From contig JAATGW010000610.1 of the NCBI GenBank assembly GCA_015654495.1, forward strand, positions 1-12,667: 12,667 nt of DNA, in the 5' to 3' direction. Source of the stretch: Chitinophagales bacterium. GTDB taxonomy: Bacteria; Bacteroidota; Bacteroidia; Chitinophagales; Chitinophagaceae. The translations under genes and the position numbers were made by a program. The notes under the pieces were generated by a model. The model saw only the letters and a list, made by a program, of their open reading frames with translations. It was not told the DNA's origin and ran no database searches. Shown here piece after piece: positions 1 through 5,484 of the stretch. Position 1 is the stretch's first letter. Each line of letters opens with the position of its first letter.

Positions 1-1
1 T

Positions 2-493
2 GAACGTGGCCGTGTGAAAGTAGGTGAAGCAGTTGAAATCGTTGGTTTGATGGAAAAGCCACTCAACTCTGTTTGTACAGGCGTTGAAATGTTCCGCAAA
101 TTGCTGGATGAAGGTGAAGCTGGTGATAACGCAGGTCTTCTGCTCCGCGGTATTGAGAAAAAAGATATCCGTCGCGGTATGGTAATCTGCAAACCAGGTA
201 CAATCACTCCACACACTGATTTCAAAGGTGAAGTTTATGTACTGAGCAAAGAAGAAGGTGGACGTCATACTCCTTTCTTCAACAAATATCGCCCTCAGTT
301 CTATTTCCGTACAACTGACGTAACAGGTGAAGTTGAATTACCTGCAGGTACTGAAATGGTTATGCCTGGTGATAATATAGGTCTCACAGTAAAACTGATC
401 CAGCCGATCGCTATGGAAAAAGGTCTGAAATTCGCGATCCGCGAAGGTGGACGTACCGTAGGTGCCGGTCAGGTTACTGAAATCCTGAAATAA
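2..493 (+). CDS. tuf: Elongation factor Tu, C-terminal part (5' end outside window)
   Basis: This is the GTPase that delivers aminoacyl-tRNA to the ribosomal A site. The open frame runs in from the left edge with ERGRVKVGEAVEIVG and matches EF-Tu from roughly residue 233 (E. coli numbering) to the C-terminus, so domain 2 (CTGVEMFRKLLDEG, GLLLRGI) and domain 3 (KPGTITPHTDF, GGRHTPFF, RPQFYFRTTDVTG, EMVMPGDNI, AIREGGRTVGAG) are present and intact. The GTPase domain lies upstream, outside the window. About 163 codons are visible and end in TAA. The GTG at 14 is internal and is not a start. The gene is followed by terminator-like hairpins, then tRNA-Trp and secE, the usual neighbours of one tuf copy in Bacteroidota. 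Whether a second tuf copy exists cannot be seen. Confidence 0.98.
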   Translation, partial: ERGRVKVGEAVEIVGLMEKPLNSVCTGVEMFRKLLDEGEAGDNAGLLLRGIEKKDIRRGMVICKPGTITPHTDFKGEVYVLSKEEGGRHTPFFNKYRPQFYFRTTDVTGEVELPAGTEMVMPGDNIGLTVKLIQPIAMEKGLKFAIREGGRTVGAGQVTEILK

Positions 494-560
494 ACGTGAT
501 CTCGCTGGTCAGCTTTACTTAAGCTGTTCTTAGTGATGCGCCTGAAGTTTTATATCTTTA

Positions 561-592
561 CAAAGTACCTGGGAGTCATCTCAGGTACTTTG
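561..592 (+). terminator. Terminator-like hairpin after tuf
   Basis: CAAAGTACCT (561-570) pairs perfectly with AGGTACTTTG (583-592). Inside the stem GAG pairs with CTC around a TCAT loop, leaving a GG bulge. The hairpin is followed by TTCTT, so the U-tract is short. A smaller hairpin, CAGCTT/AAGCTG (510-515 / 521-526), lies just upstream and is also followed by TTCTT. They probably end or attenuate tuf transcription. Because I see no clear promoter before tRNA-Trp, some readthrough into tRNA-Trp, secE and nusG is likely (inference). Confidence 0.65.
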
Positions 593-600
593 TTCTTACA

Positions 601-660
601 AGTTACTCGTAATCAGCAACTATACCAGTTACCAGCTACGAGCAACCTGGTATCAGTTAC
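601..660. repeat. Degenerate GTTAC / AGCAAC short repeats
   Basis: This 60-bp spacer between the tuf terminator and tRNA-Trp contains GTTAC three times (602-606, 629-633, 656-660) and AGCAAC twice (615-620, 641-646). ATACCAG (622-628) and CTGGTAT (647-653) form an inverted pair with an 18-nt loop. It looks like a degenerate intergenic micro-repeat rather than coding sequence. Its last two bases form the first two bases of the tRNA acceptor stem. Confidence 0.5.
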
Positions 661-729
661 GGGCATAGTTCAACAGCAGAATAGAGGTCTCCAAAACCTT
701 TGATCTAGGTTCGAATCCTGGTGCCCGTG
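659..729 (+). tRNA. tRNA-Trp (anticodon CCA)
   Basis: A full cloverleaf can be drawn. The acceptor stem is ACGGGCA (659-665) with TGCCCGT (722-728), and the discriminator base is G729. The D stem is GTTC/GAAT (668-671 / 679-682). The anticodon stem is GAGGT/ACCTT (684-688 / 696-700) with loop CTCCAAA and anticodon CCA at 691-693. The T arm has the canonical TTCGAAT loop (710-716) in a 5-bp stem. The 3' CCA is not encoded. The D loop is only 7 nt (AACAGCA) and has AG where the invariant G18-G19 pair is expected. A tRNA-Trp between tuf and secE is the normal Bacteroidota arrangement. It is probably co-transcribed with its neighbours. Confidence 0.96.
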
Positions 730-777
730 CGCTGTTCCGGATTTCCGGACTATCTGTATAAATGAAAAAATAAAAGA

Positions 778-972
778 ATGTCCAAAGTACAGGCATATTT
801 CAGAGACTCGTATACCGAGCTGATGGAGAAAGTGAGCTGGCCCACATGGCAACAACTTCAGCAATCTACAATGATTGTACTGGTTGCTACACTTGTTATC
901 ACTGCAATTGTTTGGGTGATGGACCTGGCGAGCAATAATGTTTTAAAATTTGTTTATTCCCTATTCAAATAA
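778..972 (+). CDS. secE: Preprotein translocase subunit SecE
   Basis: SecE is the small essential subunit that clamps SecY in the SecYEG protein-export channel of the inner membrane. The 64-residue product is the short, single-span type found in most bacteria other than the enterics. Residues 1-30 contain the conserved cytoplasmic amphipathic segment with KVSWPTWQQL (18-27). Residues about 32-50 form the single membrane helix (IVLVATLVITAIVWVMDL), followed by a short tail. The ATG at 778 is preceded by an A-rich run and no Shine-Dalgarno sequence, as is usual in this phylum. It lies 48 bp after tRNA-Trp and directly before nusG, the standard secE-nusG pairing. Confidence 0.96.
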   Translation: MSKVQAYFRDSYTELMEKVSWPTWQQLQQSTMIVLVATLVITAIVWVMDLASNNVLKFVYSLFK

Positions 973-975
973 TTG

Positions 976-1542
976 ATGGAAACACCTACGCAACAGCAGG
1001 AAACCAAATGGTATGTGCTTCGGGTCGTGAGCGGCAAGGAGAAGAAGGTGAAAGAATACCTCGATAAGGATATTTCCAGGAATGATTGGGGCAAATCAAT
1101 AAAACAGGTATTCCTTCCCGTAGAAAAAGTTTACAAAGTGCAGAACGGTAAAAAAGTGATGCGCGAAAGAAACTTTTATCCGGGTTATGTTATGATTGAA
1201 GTGGAAACAGGTAAACTCAATGATGATGTGATTGCTACCATCAAGAATATGACCAATGTAATCCACTTCCTCGGTAAGGAAAATCCGGTTGCACTGAGGA
1301 AAGCTGAAGTCAATAAAATGCTGGGTAAGGTTGATGAGATGAGTGGTGCAAGCGGAATAGTGATGAGTGAACCGTTTATTGTGGGTGAAACTATTAAGAT
1401 CATCGACGGACCATTTAACGATTTTAACGGTGTAATTGAAGAAGTGAATGATGAGAAGAAGAAACTGAAGGTTACGGTAAAAATCTTCGGGAGGTCAACA
1501 CCGGTGGAACTGAACTATATGCAGGTGGAAAAACTTTCCTGA
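976..1542 (+). CDS. nusG: Transcription termination/antitermination factor NusG
   Basis: NusG binds RNA polymerase, suppresses pausing and links it to Rho or the leading ribosome. The 188-residue product has the NGN domain at about 11-115 (KWYVLRVVSGKEKKV near the start, FYPGYVMIEV at 67-76, VIHFLG at 95-100). A C-terminal KOW domain follows at about 134-188 (FIVGETIKIIDGPFNDFNGV, then VKIFGRSTPVEL). It starts 3 bp after the secE stop. A TTG at 973 could extend it by one residue, but the ATG at 976 is preferred. Both domains are complete and nothing is missing. Unlike in most bacteria, rplK does not follow directly: a terminator and two unrelated genes intervene. Confidence 0.97.
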   Translation: METPTQQQETKWYVLRVVSGKEKKVKEYLDKDISRNDWGKSIKQVFLPVEKVYKVQNGKKVMRERNFYPGYVMIEVETGKLNDDVIATIKNMTNVIHFLGKENPVALRKAEVNKMLGKVDEMSGASGIVMSEPFIVGETIKIIDGPFNDFNGVIEEVNDEKKKLKVTVKIFGRSTPVELNYMQVEKLS

Positions 1543-1563
1543 TAGCCAGTAAGATACTTTAAG

Positions 1564-1591
1564 AAAATCCCGCAATTGCGGGATTTTTTTT
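1564..1591 (+). terminator. Rho-independent terminator after nusG
   Basis: AAAATCCCGCAA (1564-1575) and TTGCGGGATTTT (1576-1587) form a perfect inverted repeat with a GC-rich stem, followed by a continuous T run to 1591. It lies 21 bp after the nusG stop and closes the secE-nusG unit, so the rplK operon cannot depend on this promoter. Confidence 0.93.
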
Positions 1592-1626
1592 GTTGCGTTC
1601 TTTTCTAACAGGAACTGCCTATTTTT

Positions 1627-2643
1627 ATGTCCCATATGAGAAGTGTTTCCATTAAAGACATTGCCCAGGAAGTGGGCGTTTCCACTACTACAGTATCTTT
1701 TGTACTTAATGGAAAAGCAAAGGAAAAGCGCATCAGCGATGAACTGAAAGATAAAATTCTCAAAACAGCAGAGCGGCTCAACTACCGTCCCAACCAGGTT
1801 GCCCGCGGTCTCAGAACCGGGCAAACGCATACGCTGGGATTGATTGTGGAAGATATTTCCAATCCTTTTTTTGCCCACCTGGCGCGGTTTGTTGAAGATG
1901 AAGCGGATAAGTCCGGATATAAAGTCATGTTCTGCAGTACGGAAAATAATGATGAGAAAGCAATCAGTCTGCTCTATCTCCTGCGTCACCGGCAAATGGA
2001 TGGCTTTATAATTATACCTACAAGTGGAATAGAAAAGGAAATCCGTTCACTTGTAAATGAAAAAAAACCTGTTGTACTGGTGGACCGCTATTTCCCTTCG
2101 CTTGATACCAGCTATGTAACTGTGGATAATTTTAAAGGTGCTTCTGATGGTACAAAACTTTTACTTGCTAAAGGGTATAAACATATATTACTTGTAACAC
2201 TTGAGTCAGACCAGGTACAAATGACTGAAAGGGAACGTGGGTACAAAGAAGCTATGAGTTCAAAAAGTTTGGCTGAATCGGGAGATATACTGCGTATTCC
2301 ATATGATCTGACGCATGCCCAGATGGTTAAATCAATTGCTTCTCATATTGATGCTTCCCCCGGAATTGATTCCGCTTTTTTCACTACCAACTACCTTGGT
2401 GTGGCAGGCCTTGAAGCATTAAGACAATTGAAGAAGGTTATTCCTGACCAGATTGCTGTATTGAGTTTTGATGACAATGACCTTTTCAGATTAGGCTCGC
2501 CTTCAATATCTGTTATATCTCAGCCCATAAGAGAAATCGGGAAAAAAGCAGTTGAGATTATTTTAAGTCTTATCAGCTCAAAGTCAGAAGAGCCCAGGCA
2601 CTATATTCTTAAACCAGAGATTGTAGAGCGCGAGTCAATTTAA
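1627..2643 (+). CDS. LacI-family transcriptional regulator
   Basis: This is a sugar-responsive type DNA-binding regulator of 338 residues, a normal length for the family. Residues 8-27 (SIKDIAQEVGVSTTTVSFVL) are the N-terminal helix-turn-helix, with LNGK completing the signature. Residues 52-65 (NYRPNQVARGLRTG) are the hinge helix that inserts in the minor groove. From about 70 to 338 lies a periplasmic-binding-protein-like effector domain: GLIVEDISNPFF, DGFIII, VVLVDRYF, RERGY at 202-206, FDDND at 281-285, and the SQPIREIGKKAVEIIL segment at 298-313. Effector and targets cannot be read from the sequence. The start could also be the ATG at 1636. It is inserted between nusG and rplK, where many bacteria have no gene. 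No carbohydrate-use genes are adjacent, so it probably acts elsewhere in the genome. No convincing promoter was found in the 35 bp after the nusG terminator. Confidence 0.93.
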   Translation: MSHMRSVSIKDIAQEVGVSTTTVSFVLNGKAKEKRISDELKDKILKTAERLNYRPNQVARGLRTGQTHTLGLIVEDISNPFFAHLARFVEDEADKSGYKVMFCSTENNDEKAISLLYLLRHRQMDGFIIIPTSGIEKEIRSLVNEKKPVVLVDRYFPSLDTSYVTVDNFKGASDGTKLLLAKGYKHILLVTLESDQVQMTERERGYKEAMSSKSLAESGDILRIPYDLTHAQMVKSIASHIDASPGIDSAFFTTNYLGVAGLEALRQLKKVIPDQIAVLSFDDNDLFRLGSPSISVISQPIREIGKKAVEIILSLISSKSEEPRHYILKPEIVERESI

Positions 2644-2647
2644 ATTA

Positions 2648-2677
2648 CAAAAAAAGCGCAGGTTATGCACCCGCGCT
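2648..2677 (-). terminator. Terminator for the histone H1-like gene (minus strand)
   Basis: Read on the minus strand, AGCGC (2677-2673) pairs with GCGCT (2659-2655), with extra GG/CC pairing inside, and is followed by a run of seven T residues (2655-2649). It lies just past the stop of the minus-strand gene and just past the LacI stop. Only the minus-strand direction has the T run, so it mainly serves the H1-like gene. Confidence 0.75.
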
Positions 2678-2699
2678 CATCTGATAATTCAAATTATTT

Positions 2700-3068
2700 T
2701 TACTCCGTAATACCGGATTCAATTGGAGTCTCTTCAGACGGTGGAGGAGGTGCCGGAGCGGCTACCGGTGCTGGTTTTTTAGCAGCTTTTTTAGGTGCAG
2801 CCTTTTTAGGAGCAGCTTTTTTAGGAGCAGCTTTTTTGGGAGCAGCTTTTTTCACCGCTTTCTTAGGAGCAGCTTTCTTCACAGCTTTTTTAACGGCTTT
2901 TTTTGGAGCAACTTTTTTAGCAGCTTTCTTAGGAGCTTTTTTTGCAGCTTTTTTTGGAGCGGCTTTCTTTGCAGCCTTTTTAGCGGCTTTTTTTACAGCT
3001 TTCTTAGGGGCTTTTTTCGGAGCCTTTTTAGCGGCTTTTTTCGCAGATTTTTTGGATGCTTTGGCCAT
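2700..3068 (-). CDS. Histone H1-like Lys/Ala/Pro-rich DNA-binding protein
   Basis: The 122-residue product begins MAKASKKSAKKAAKK and contains about 45 lysines, almost all as KK pairs separated by AA, AP, AV or AAP. This composition is that of bacterial H1-like proteins (Hc1-type or the C-terminal tails of H1) that bind and compact DNA through charge rather than a fold. Residues from about 102 onward form a short Pro/Ala-rich, mildly acidic tail (KPAPVAAPAPPPPSEE to GITE) lacking the KK pattern. No globular domain is present. It is convergent with the LacI gene and divergent from the rplK operon. The opposite strand also has a long open frame, but it is Phe/Ala/Leu repetitive and is a shadow of this repeat. 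A role in nucleoid organisation is inferred from composition. Confidence 0.85.
   Translation of the reverse strand: MAKASKKSAKKAAKKAPKKAPKKAVKKAAKKAAKKAAPKKAAKKAPKKAAKKVAPKKAVKKAVKKAAPKKAVKKAAPKKAAPKKAAPKKAAPKKAAKKPAPVAAPAPPPPSEETPIESGITE
2791..2850. repeat. Four tandem 15-bp units inside the H1-like gene
   Basis: Units begin at 2791, 2806, 2821 and 2836. The second and third are identical (TTAGGAGCAGCTTTT); the first differs at two positions and the fourth at one. On the coding strand they encode consecutive copies of a five-residue Lys/Ala/Pro unit. Such an array can expand or contract by slippage in frame. Confidence 0.9.
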
Positions 3069-3123
3069 AGTTGTAATAGTTTTTTAGAGATAATGTGTAA
3101 GTAAAAAATTGCTGATGAAAATT

Positions 3124-3139
3124 ATGAATTTAAATTCAT
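3124..3139. promoter_or_regulatory. 16-bp perfect palindrome, possible operator
   Basis: ATGAATTTAAATTCAT is a perfect inverted repeat about 56 bp upstream of the H1-like start codon. Its position and symmetry would suit a dimeric regulator of that gene. The sequence is wholly AT-rich apart from one G and one C, so chance is possible. Confidence 0.35.
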
Positions 3140-3434
3140 CAAATACAACTAATGCAATAAAAAAATTTCAGGAAATCTTCAGCCATTCTTTTAAATGTCT
3201 TCTAACGTTACTCCTAACTGCAATTCATCATCATTTATATTCATTTTTTTTATTGATTACAGATGTTACCAGGCGCAACAATTTCATCTGCAATATTTAA
3301 AAAACTAAAAAGTCATTATTCAATAAATCTGGTTCTGTAGTCCGGAACAGAAGTGCAGATTTTATAGTAACAGAAATAGGAATCATATAATTATCCGGAC
3401 AGGGATTTTTGTTCTGAATTCTAATAGGTAAACT

Positions 3435-3494
3435 GGCAGTGAGCCGGTCTGTAACCGGCTGCCATACAGTGATTGCCTTCAGAACCCAGGCAAT
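3435..3494. other. Pair of hairpins upstream of the rplK promoter
   Basis: AGCCGGT (3442-3448) pairs with ACCGGCT (3454-3460) around a 5-nt loop, and flanking GGC/GCC can extend the stem past an AGTG bulge. GGCAG (3435-3439) could alternatively pair with CTGCC (3459-3463). A second hairpin, ATTGCCT (3472-3478) with AGGCAAT (3488-3494), has a 9-nt loop. Both lie upstream of the rplK -33 box, so they are not part of its leader. No U-tract follows, so they are not a classic terminator. Function not recognised. Confidence 0.5.
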
Positions 3495-3523
3495 TCTCTG
3501 ATATAAGGTCCCATTAAAATATG

Positions 3524-3556
3524 TTTGGATTTTTCAGGCGAAATCCTTTAACTTTG
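3524..3556 (+). promoter_or_regulatory. Bacteroidota-type promoter for rplKAJL
   Basis: A TTTG -33 box (3524-3527) and a perfect TAnnTTTG -7 box (TAACTTTG, 3549-3556) are spaced by 21 bp, within the range known for the primary sigma factor of this phylum. Transcription would start near 3563, giving an approximately 83-nt leader. The -7 box continues as CTTTGCG, as does the rpoB promoter at 8291. Confidence 0.75.
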
Positions 3557-3562
3557 CGACCC

Positions 3563-3645
3563 CAATTGATAGTTCTTTTATTGAATGGATATGGGAGTTT
3601 CATCCGCCCCGGCGGAAGGAACGTTAACACCAAAAAACAAATACA
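3563..3645 (+). promoter_or_regulatory. rplK leader with a GC-rich hairpin
   Basis: The predicted 5' leader contains TCCGC (3603-3607) paired with GCGGA (3612-3616) about 30 nt before the start codon. A competing pairing, GGAT (3587-3590) with ATCC (3602-3605), encloses a GGGAG loop. In many bacteria L1 represses this operon by binding a leader stem. The second structure might serve that role, but the match is not clear. The sequence just before the ATG is A-rich with no Shine-Dalgarno. Confidence 0.35.
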
Positions 3646-4089
3646 ATGGCTAAAGAAATTTCAGGCTATGTAAAATTGCAGGTAAAAGGCGCACAAGCCA
3701 ATCCTGCTCCCCCGGTTGGTCCGGCACTTGGTTCCAAAGGGGTCAACATTATGGAGTTCTGCAAGCAGTTTAATGATCGTACGCAGGACAAACCAGGTAA
3801 GGTTTTACCTGTACTTATCACAGTTTTTACTGACAAATCTTTTGAGTTTGTAATTAAAACTCCACCTGCATCTGTACAATTGCTGGAAGCTGCAAAGCTT
3901 CAGAGCGGTTCAAAAGAACCCAATCGTAACAAGGTGGGTAAAGTGACCTGGACTCAGGTAGAGGCGATTGCCAAGGATAAAATGCCCGATCTGAATTGTT
4001 TTACCCTCGAAAGCGCCATGAAAATGGTTGCCGGTACAGCACGGAGTATGGGTATCAATGTTGATGGTAAAGCCCCATGGCAAAACTGA
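3646..4089 (+). CDS. rplK: 50S ribosomal protein L11
   Basis: L11 forms the base of the GTPase-associated stalk with 23S rRNA helices 43-44 and contacts elongation factors; it is also needed for the RelA-type stringent response. The 147-residue product has the N-terminal domain at about 1-74 with the proline-rich segment that forms part of the thiostrepton pocket (NPAPPVGPALGSKGVNIMEF, 19-38). The rRNA-binding C-terminal domain follows (GKVTWTQVEAIAKDKMPDLN, then the AGTARSMGI segment near the end). It is the first gene of the rplKAJL unit and sits 27 bp before rplA. The length is normal for the phylum. Confidence 0.98.
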   Translation: MAKEISGYVKLQVKGAQANPAPPVGPALGSKGVNIMEFCKQFNDRTQDKPGKVLPVLITVFTDKSFEFVIKTPPASVQLLEAAKLQSGSKEPNRNKVGKVTWTQVEAIAKDKMPDLNCFTLESAMKMVAGTARSMGINVDGKAPWQN

Positions 4090-4116
4090 TTGTTCACCAC
4101 TTAAAACCTAGTAACG

Positions 4117-4809
4117 ATGGGAATTACAAAAAAAAGAAAAGCAGCAGATGCTAAAGTGGATAATAAAAAAATCTATTCACTTGTTGAAGCTTCATCCCTG
4201 GTAAAGGAGGTGAACTGTACAAAATTTGATAGTTCAGTAGATCTTCATATCCGCCTTGGAGTTGATCCTAAGAAAGCAGATCAGTCGGTAAGAGGCACAG
4301 TAACCCTTCCGCACGGAACCGGTAAAACAAAAAAAGTGCTTGTGCTTTGTACTCCTGACAAGGAAGATGAAGCAAGAGCAGCCGGAGCTGATTTTGTTGG
4401 TCTGGATGAGTTTATCAAACAGATTGAAGGCGGATGGACAGATGTGGATGTTATAGTTGCCACTCCTTCAGTGATGCCAAAAATTGGTAAGCTTGGAAAG
4501 ATACTCGGCCCGAGAAACCTGATGCCTAACCCTAAAACAGGAACTGTGACCAATGATGTACAGGCCGCTGTTAAAGACGTGAAAGCTGGTAAGGTTGCAT
4601 TTAAAGTTGATAAAGCTGGTATAGTTCACGCTTCGATTGGTCGCGTTAGTTTTTCTCCGGAAAAGCTTTCTGAAAACAGCCAGGAATTGCTGAATGCGAT
4701 TGTAAGAGCAAAACCGTCCACCGCAAAAGGTACCTATCTCAGAAGTGTATTTATGGCCAGCACAATGAGCCCGGCCATCCCGGTAGATACCAAAGTTTTA
4801 ATTCATTAA
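4117..4809 (+). CDS. rplA: 50S ribosomal protein L1
   Basis: L1 forms the mobile stalk at the E site that handles exiting deacylated tRNA, and in many bacteria it also represses its own mRNA. The product has 230 residues, close to the usual 229-234. Domain I carries RNA-binding residues in the segment KFDSSVDLHIRLGVDPKKAD (36-55). The family signature lies at 120-144 (MPKIGKLGKILGPRNLMPNP onward). Domain I resumes at the C-terminus (AKGTYLRSVFMASTMSP). Length and order are normal, with rplK 27 bp upstream and rplJ 34 bp downstream. Confidence 0.98.
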   Translation: MGITKKRKAADAKVDNKKIYSLVEASSLVKEVNCTKFDSSVDLHIRLGVDPKKADQSVRGTVTLPHGTGKTKKVLVLCTPDKEDEARAAGADFVGLDEFIKQIEGGWTDVDVIVATPSVMPKIGKLGKILGPRNLMPNPKTGTVTNDVQAAVKDVKAGKVAFKVDKAGIVHASIGRVSFSPEKLSENSQELLNAIVRAKPSTAKGTYLRSVFMASTMSPAIPVDTKVLIH

Positions 4810-4843
4810 TCCGGAAGGGTTTTAAACTATTAAAAGCTTTATC

Positions 4844-5374
4844 ATGAATAAGCAGGAAAAAAACCAGGTGATTGAAGTGCTGAAGGAGAAATTCAGTCAG
4901 TATAACAACTTCTATATAACCAACACAGAATCTTTAAGTGTTGCACAGATAAATAAACTTCGCGGAATCTGCTTTGATAAAAAAGTAGAAATGAAGGTTG
5001 CAAAAAACACACTGATCCGCAAAGCACTTGAGCAACTTGATGAAAACAGGTTCAAAGAAACATTTGATGCATTGCATGGTGTAACCGCATTGATGTTCTC
5101 TGAAAATCCTAAGGCTCCGGCACTGATCCTCAGCGATTTTCGCAATGAACCTAAAACAAAGGAAAAACCAAAGTTGAAGGCTGCATTTATCGACGGTGAT
5201 GTGTTCCTTGGCGATGCACAGTTGAAAGCATTAAAAGATCTGAAGAGCAAGAATGATCTGATCGGAGAAATTATCGGATTACTCCAGTCACCTGCTAAAA
5301 ATGTGATCAGTGCTTTGAATGCAGGCAGTAAACTGGCAGGTATTATCAAGGCTTTGGAAGATCGCGCAAACTAA
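4844..5374 (+). CDS. rplJ: 50S ribosomal protein L10
   Basis: L10 anchors the L7/L12 dimers to the ribosome at the stalk base. The 176-residue product has the N-terminal rRNA-binding domain (residues about 1-130), with the conserved VAKNTLIRKAL at 52-62 and GVTALMFSENP around 79-89. A C-terminal helical spine follows that binds L12 dimers (KSKNDLIGEIIGLLQSPAKN to the LAGIIKALEDRAN end). Unlike E. coli, the gap upstream is only 34 bp, too short for a large L10-binding leader. The gap downstream to rplL is 110 bp and contains a repeat and a hairpin. Confidence 0.98.
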   Translation: MNKQEKNQVIEVLKEKFSQYNNFYITNTESLSVAQINKLRGICFDKKVEMKVAKNTLIRKALEQLDENRFKETFDALHGVTALMFSENPKAPALILSDFRNEPKTKEKPKLKAAFIDGDVFLGDAQLKALKDLKSKNDLIGEIIGLLQSPAKNVISALNAGSKLAGIIKALEDRAN

Positions 5375-5382
5375 GAGGTTAT

Positions 5383-5409
5383 ACGTTTAACGTTCAACGT
5401 TTAACGTTT
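5383..5409. repeat. ACGTTTAACGT micro-repeat between rplJ and rplL
   Basis: ACGTTTAACGT (5383-5393) is followed after 4 nt by a second identical copy (5398-5408 minus none lost: ACGTTTAACGT at 5398-5408 reads ACGTTTAACGT). The same 11-mer occurs twice at 12328-12352, 7 kb away. This suggests a dispersed intergenic repeat family of this genome rather than a gene-specific site. Confidence 0.75.
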
Positions 5410-5434
5410 CCCATATATCAATTTTTTTAAACCG

Positions 5435-5470
5435 GCCGTCGGATTCGCCACAGGCGAATATGAAGACGGT
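5435..5470 (+). promoter_or_regulatory. Two-step hairpin in the rplL leader
   Basis: ATTCGCC (5443-5449) and GGCGAAT (5453-5459) form a perfect 7-bp stem with an ACA loop. Outside it, CCGTC (5436-5440) pairs with GACGG (5465-5469) across an internal loop (GG opposite ATGAA). The structure ends 15 nt before the rplL ATG, leaving an A-rich single-stranded ribosome landing zone. No promoter box was seen in the gap. It may set the high translation of L7/L12 or be a processing site; this is inference. Confidence 0.6.
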
Positions 5471-5484
5471 AAAAATTCAAAACA

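Larger units (their letters stand above)
3069..3645. other. 577-bp divergent intergenic region
   Basis: This region lies between the start of the minus-strand H1-like gene and the start of rplK. The left part (3069-3330) is AT-rich and contains a 16-bp palindrome but no credible gene. The middle (3331-3500) has several short hairpins with no gene recognised. The right part holds the rplK promoter and an approximately 80-nt leader. The open frame at 3109-3300 has no recognisable protein features. Confidence 0.7.

Noticed and set aside
973..978. TTG start for nusG directly after the secE stop
   Set aside because: The ATG three bases later gives the usual N-terminus; TTG adds only one Met and is less likely.
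2665..3087. 140-codon plus-strand open frame of Phe/Ala/Leu/Gly repeats
   Set aside because: It is the antisense shadow of the Lys/Ala-rich H1-like gene, which has the family composition, a sensible start and its own terminator.
3109..3300. 63-codon plus-strand open frame in the divergent region
   Set aside because: It overlaps the AT-rich promoter side of the H1-like gene, has no recognisable protein features, and its composition is that of intergenic sequence.
3434..3480. tRNA-Tyr-like anticodon hairpin (GCCGGT-CTGTA-ACCGGC)
   Set aside because: The loop is 5 nt instead of 7, there is no T arm with TTCGA, and no acceptor stem can be drawn.
3587..3605. L1-binding translational operator in the rplK leader
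   Set aside because: GGAT/ATCC pairing around GGGAG is suggestive, but the full L1 motif with its paired asymmetric loop could not be matched with confidence; kept only as a note.
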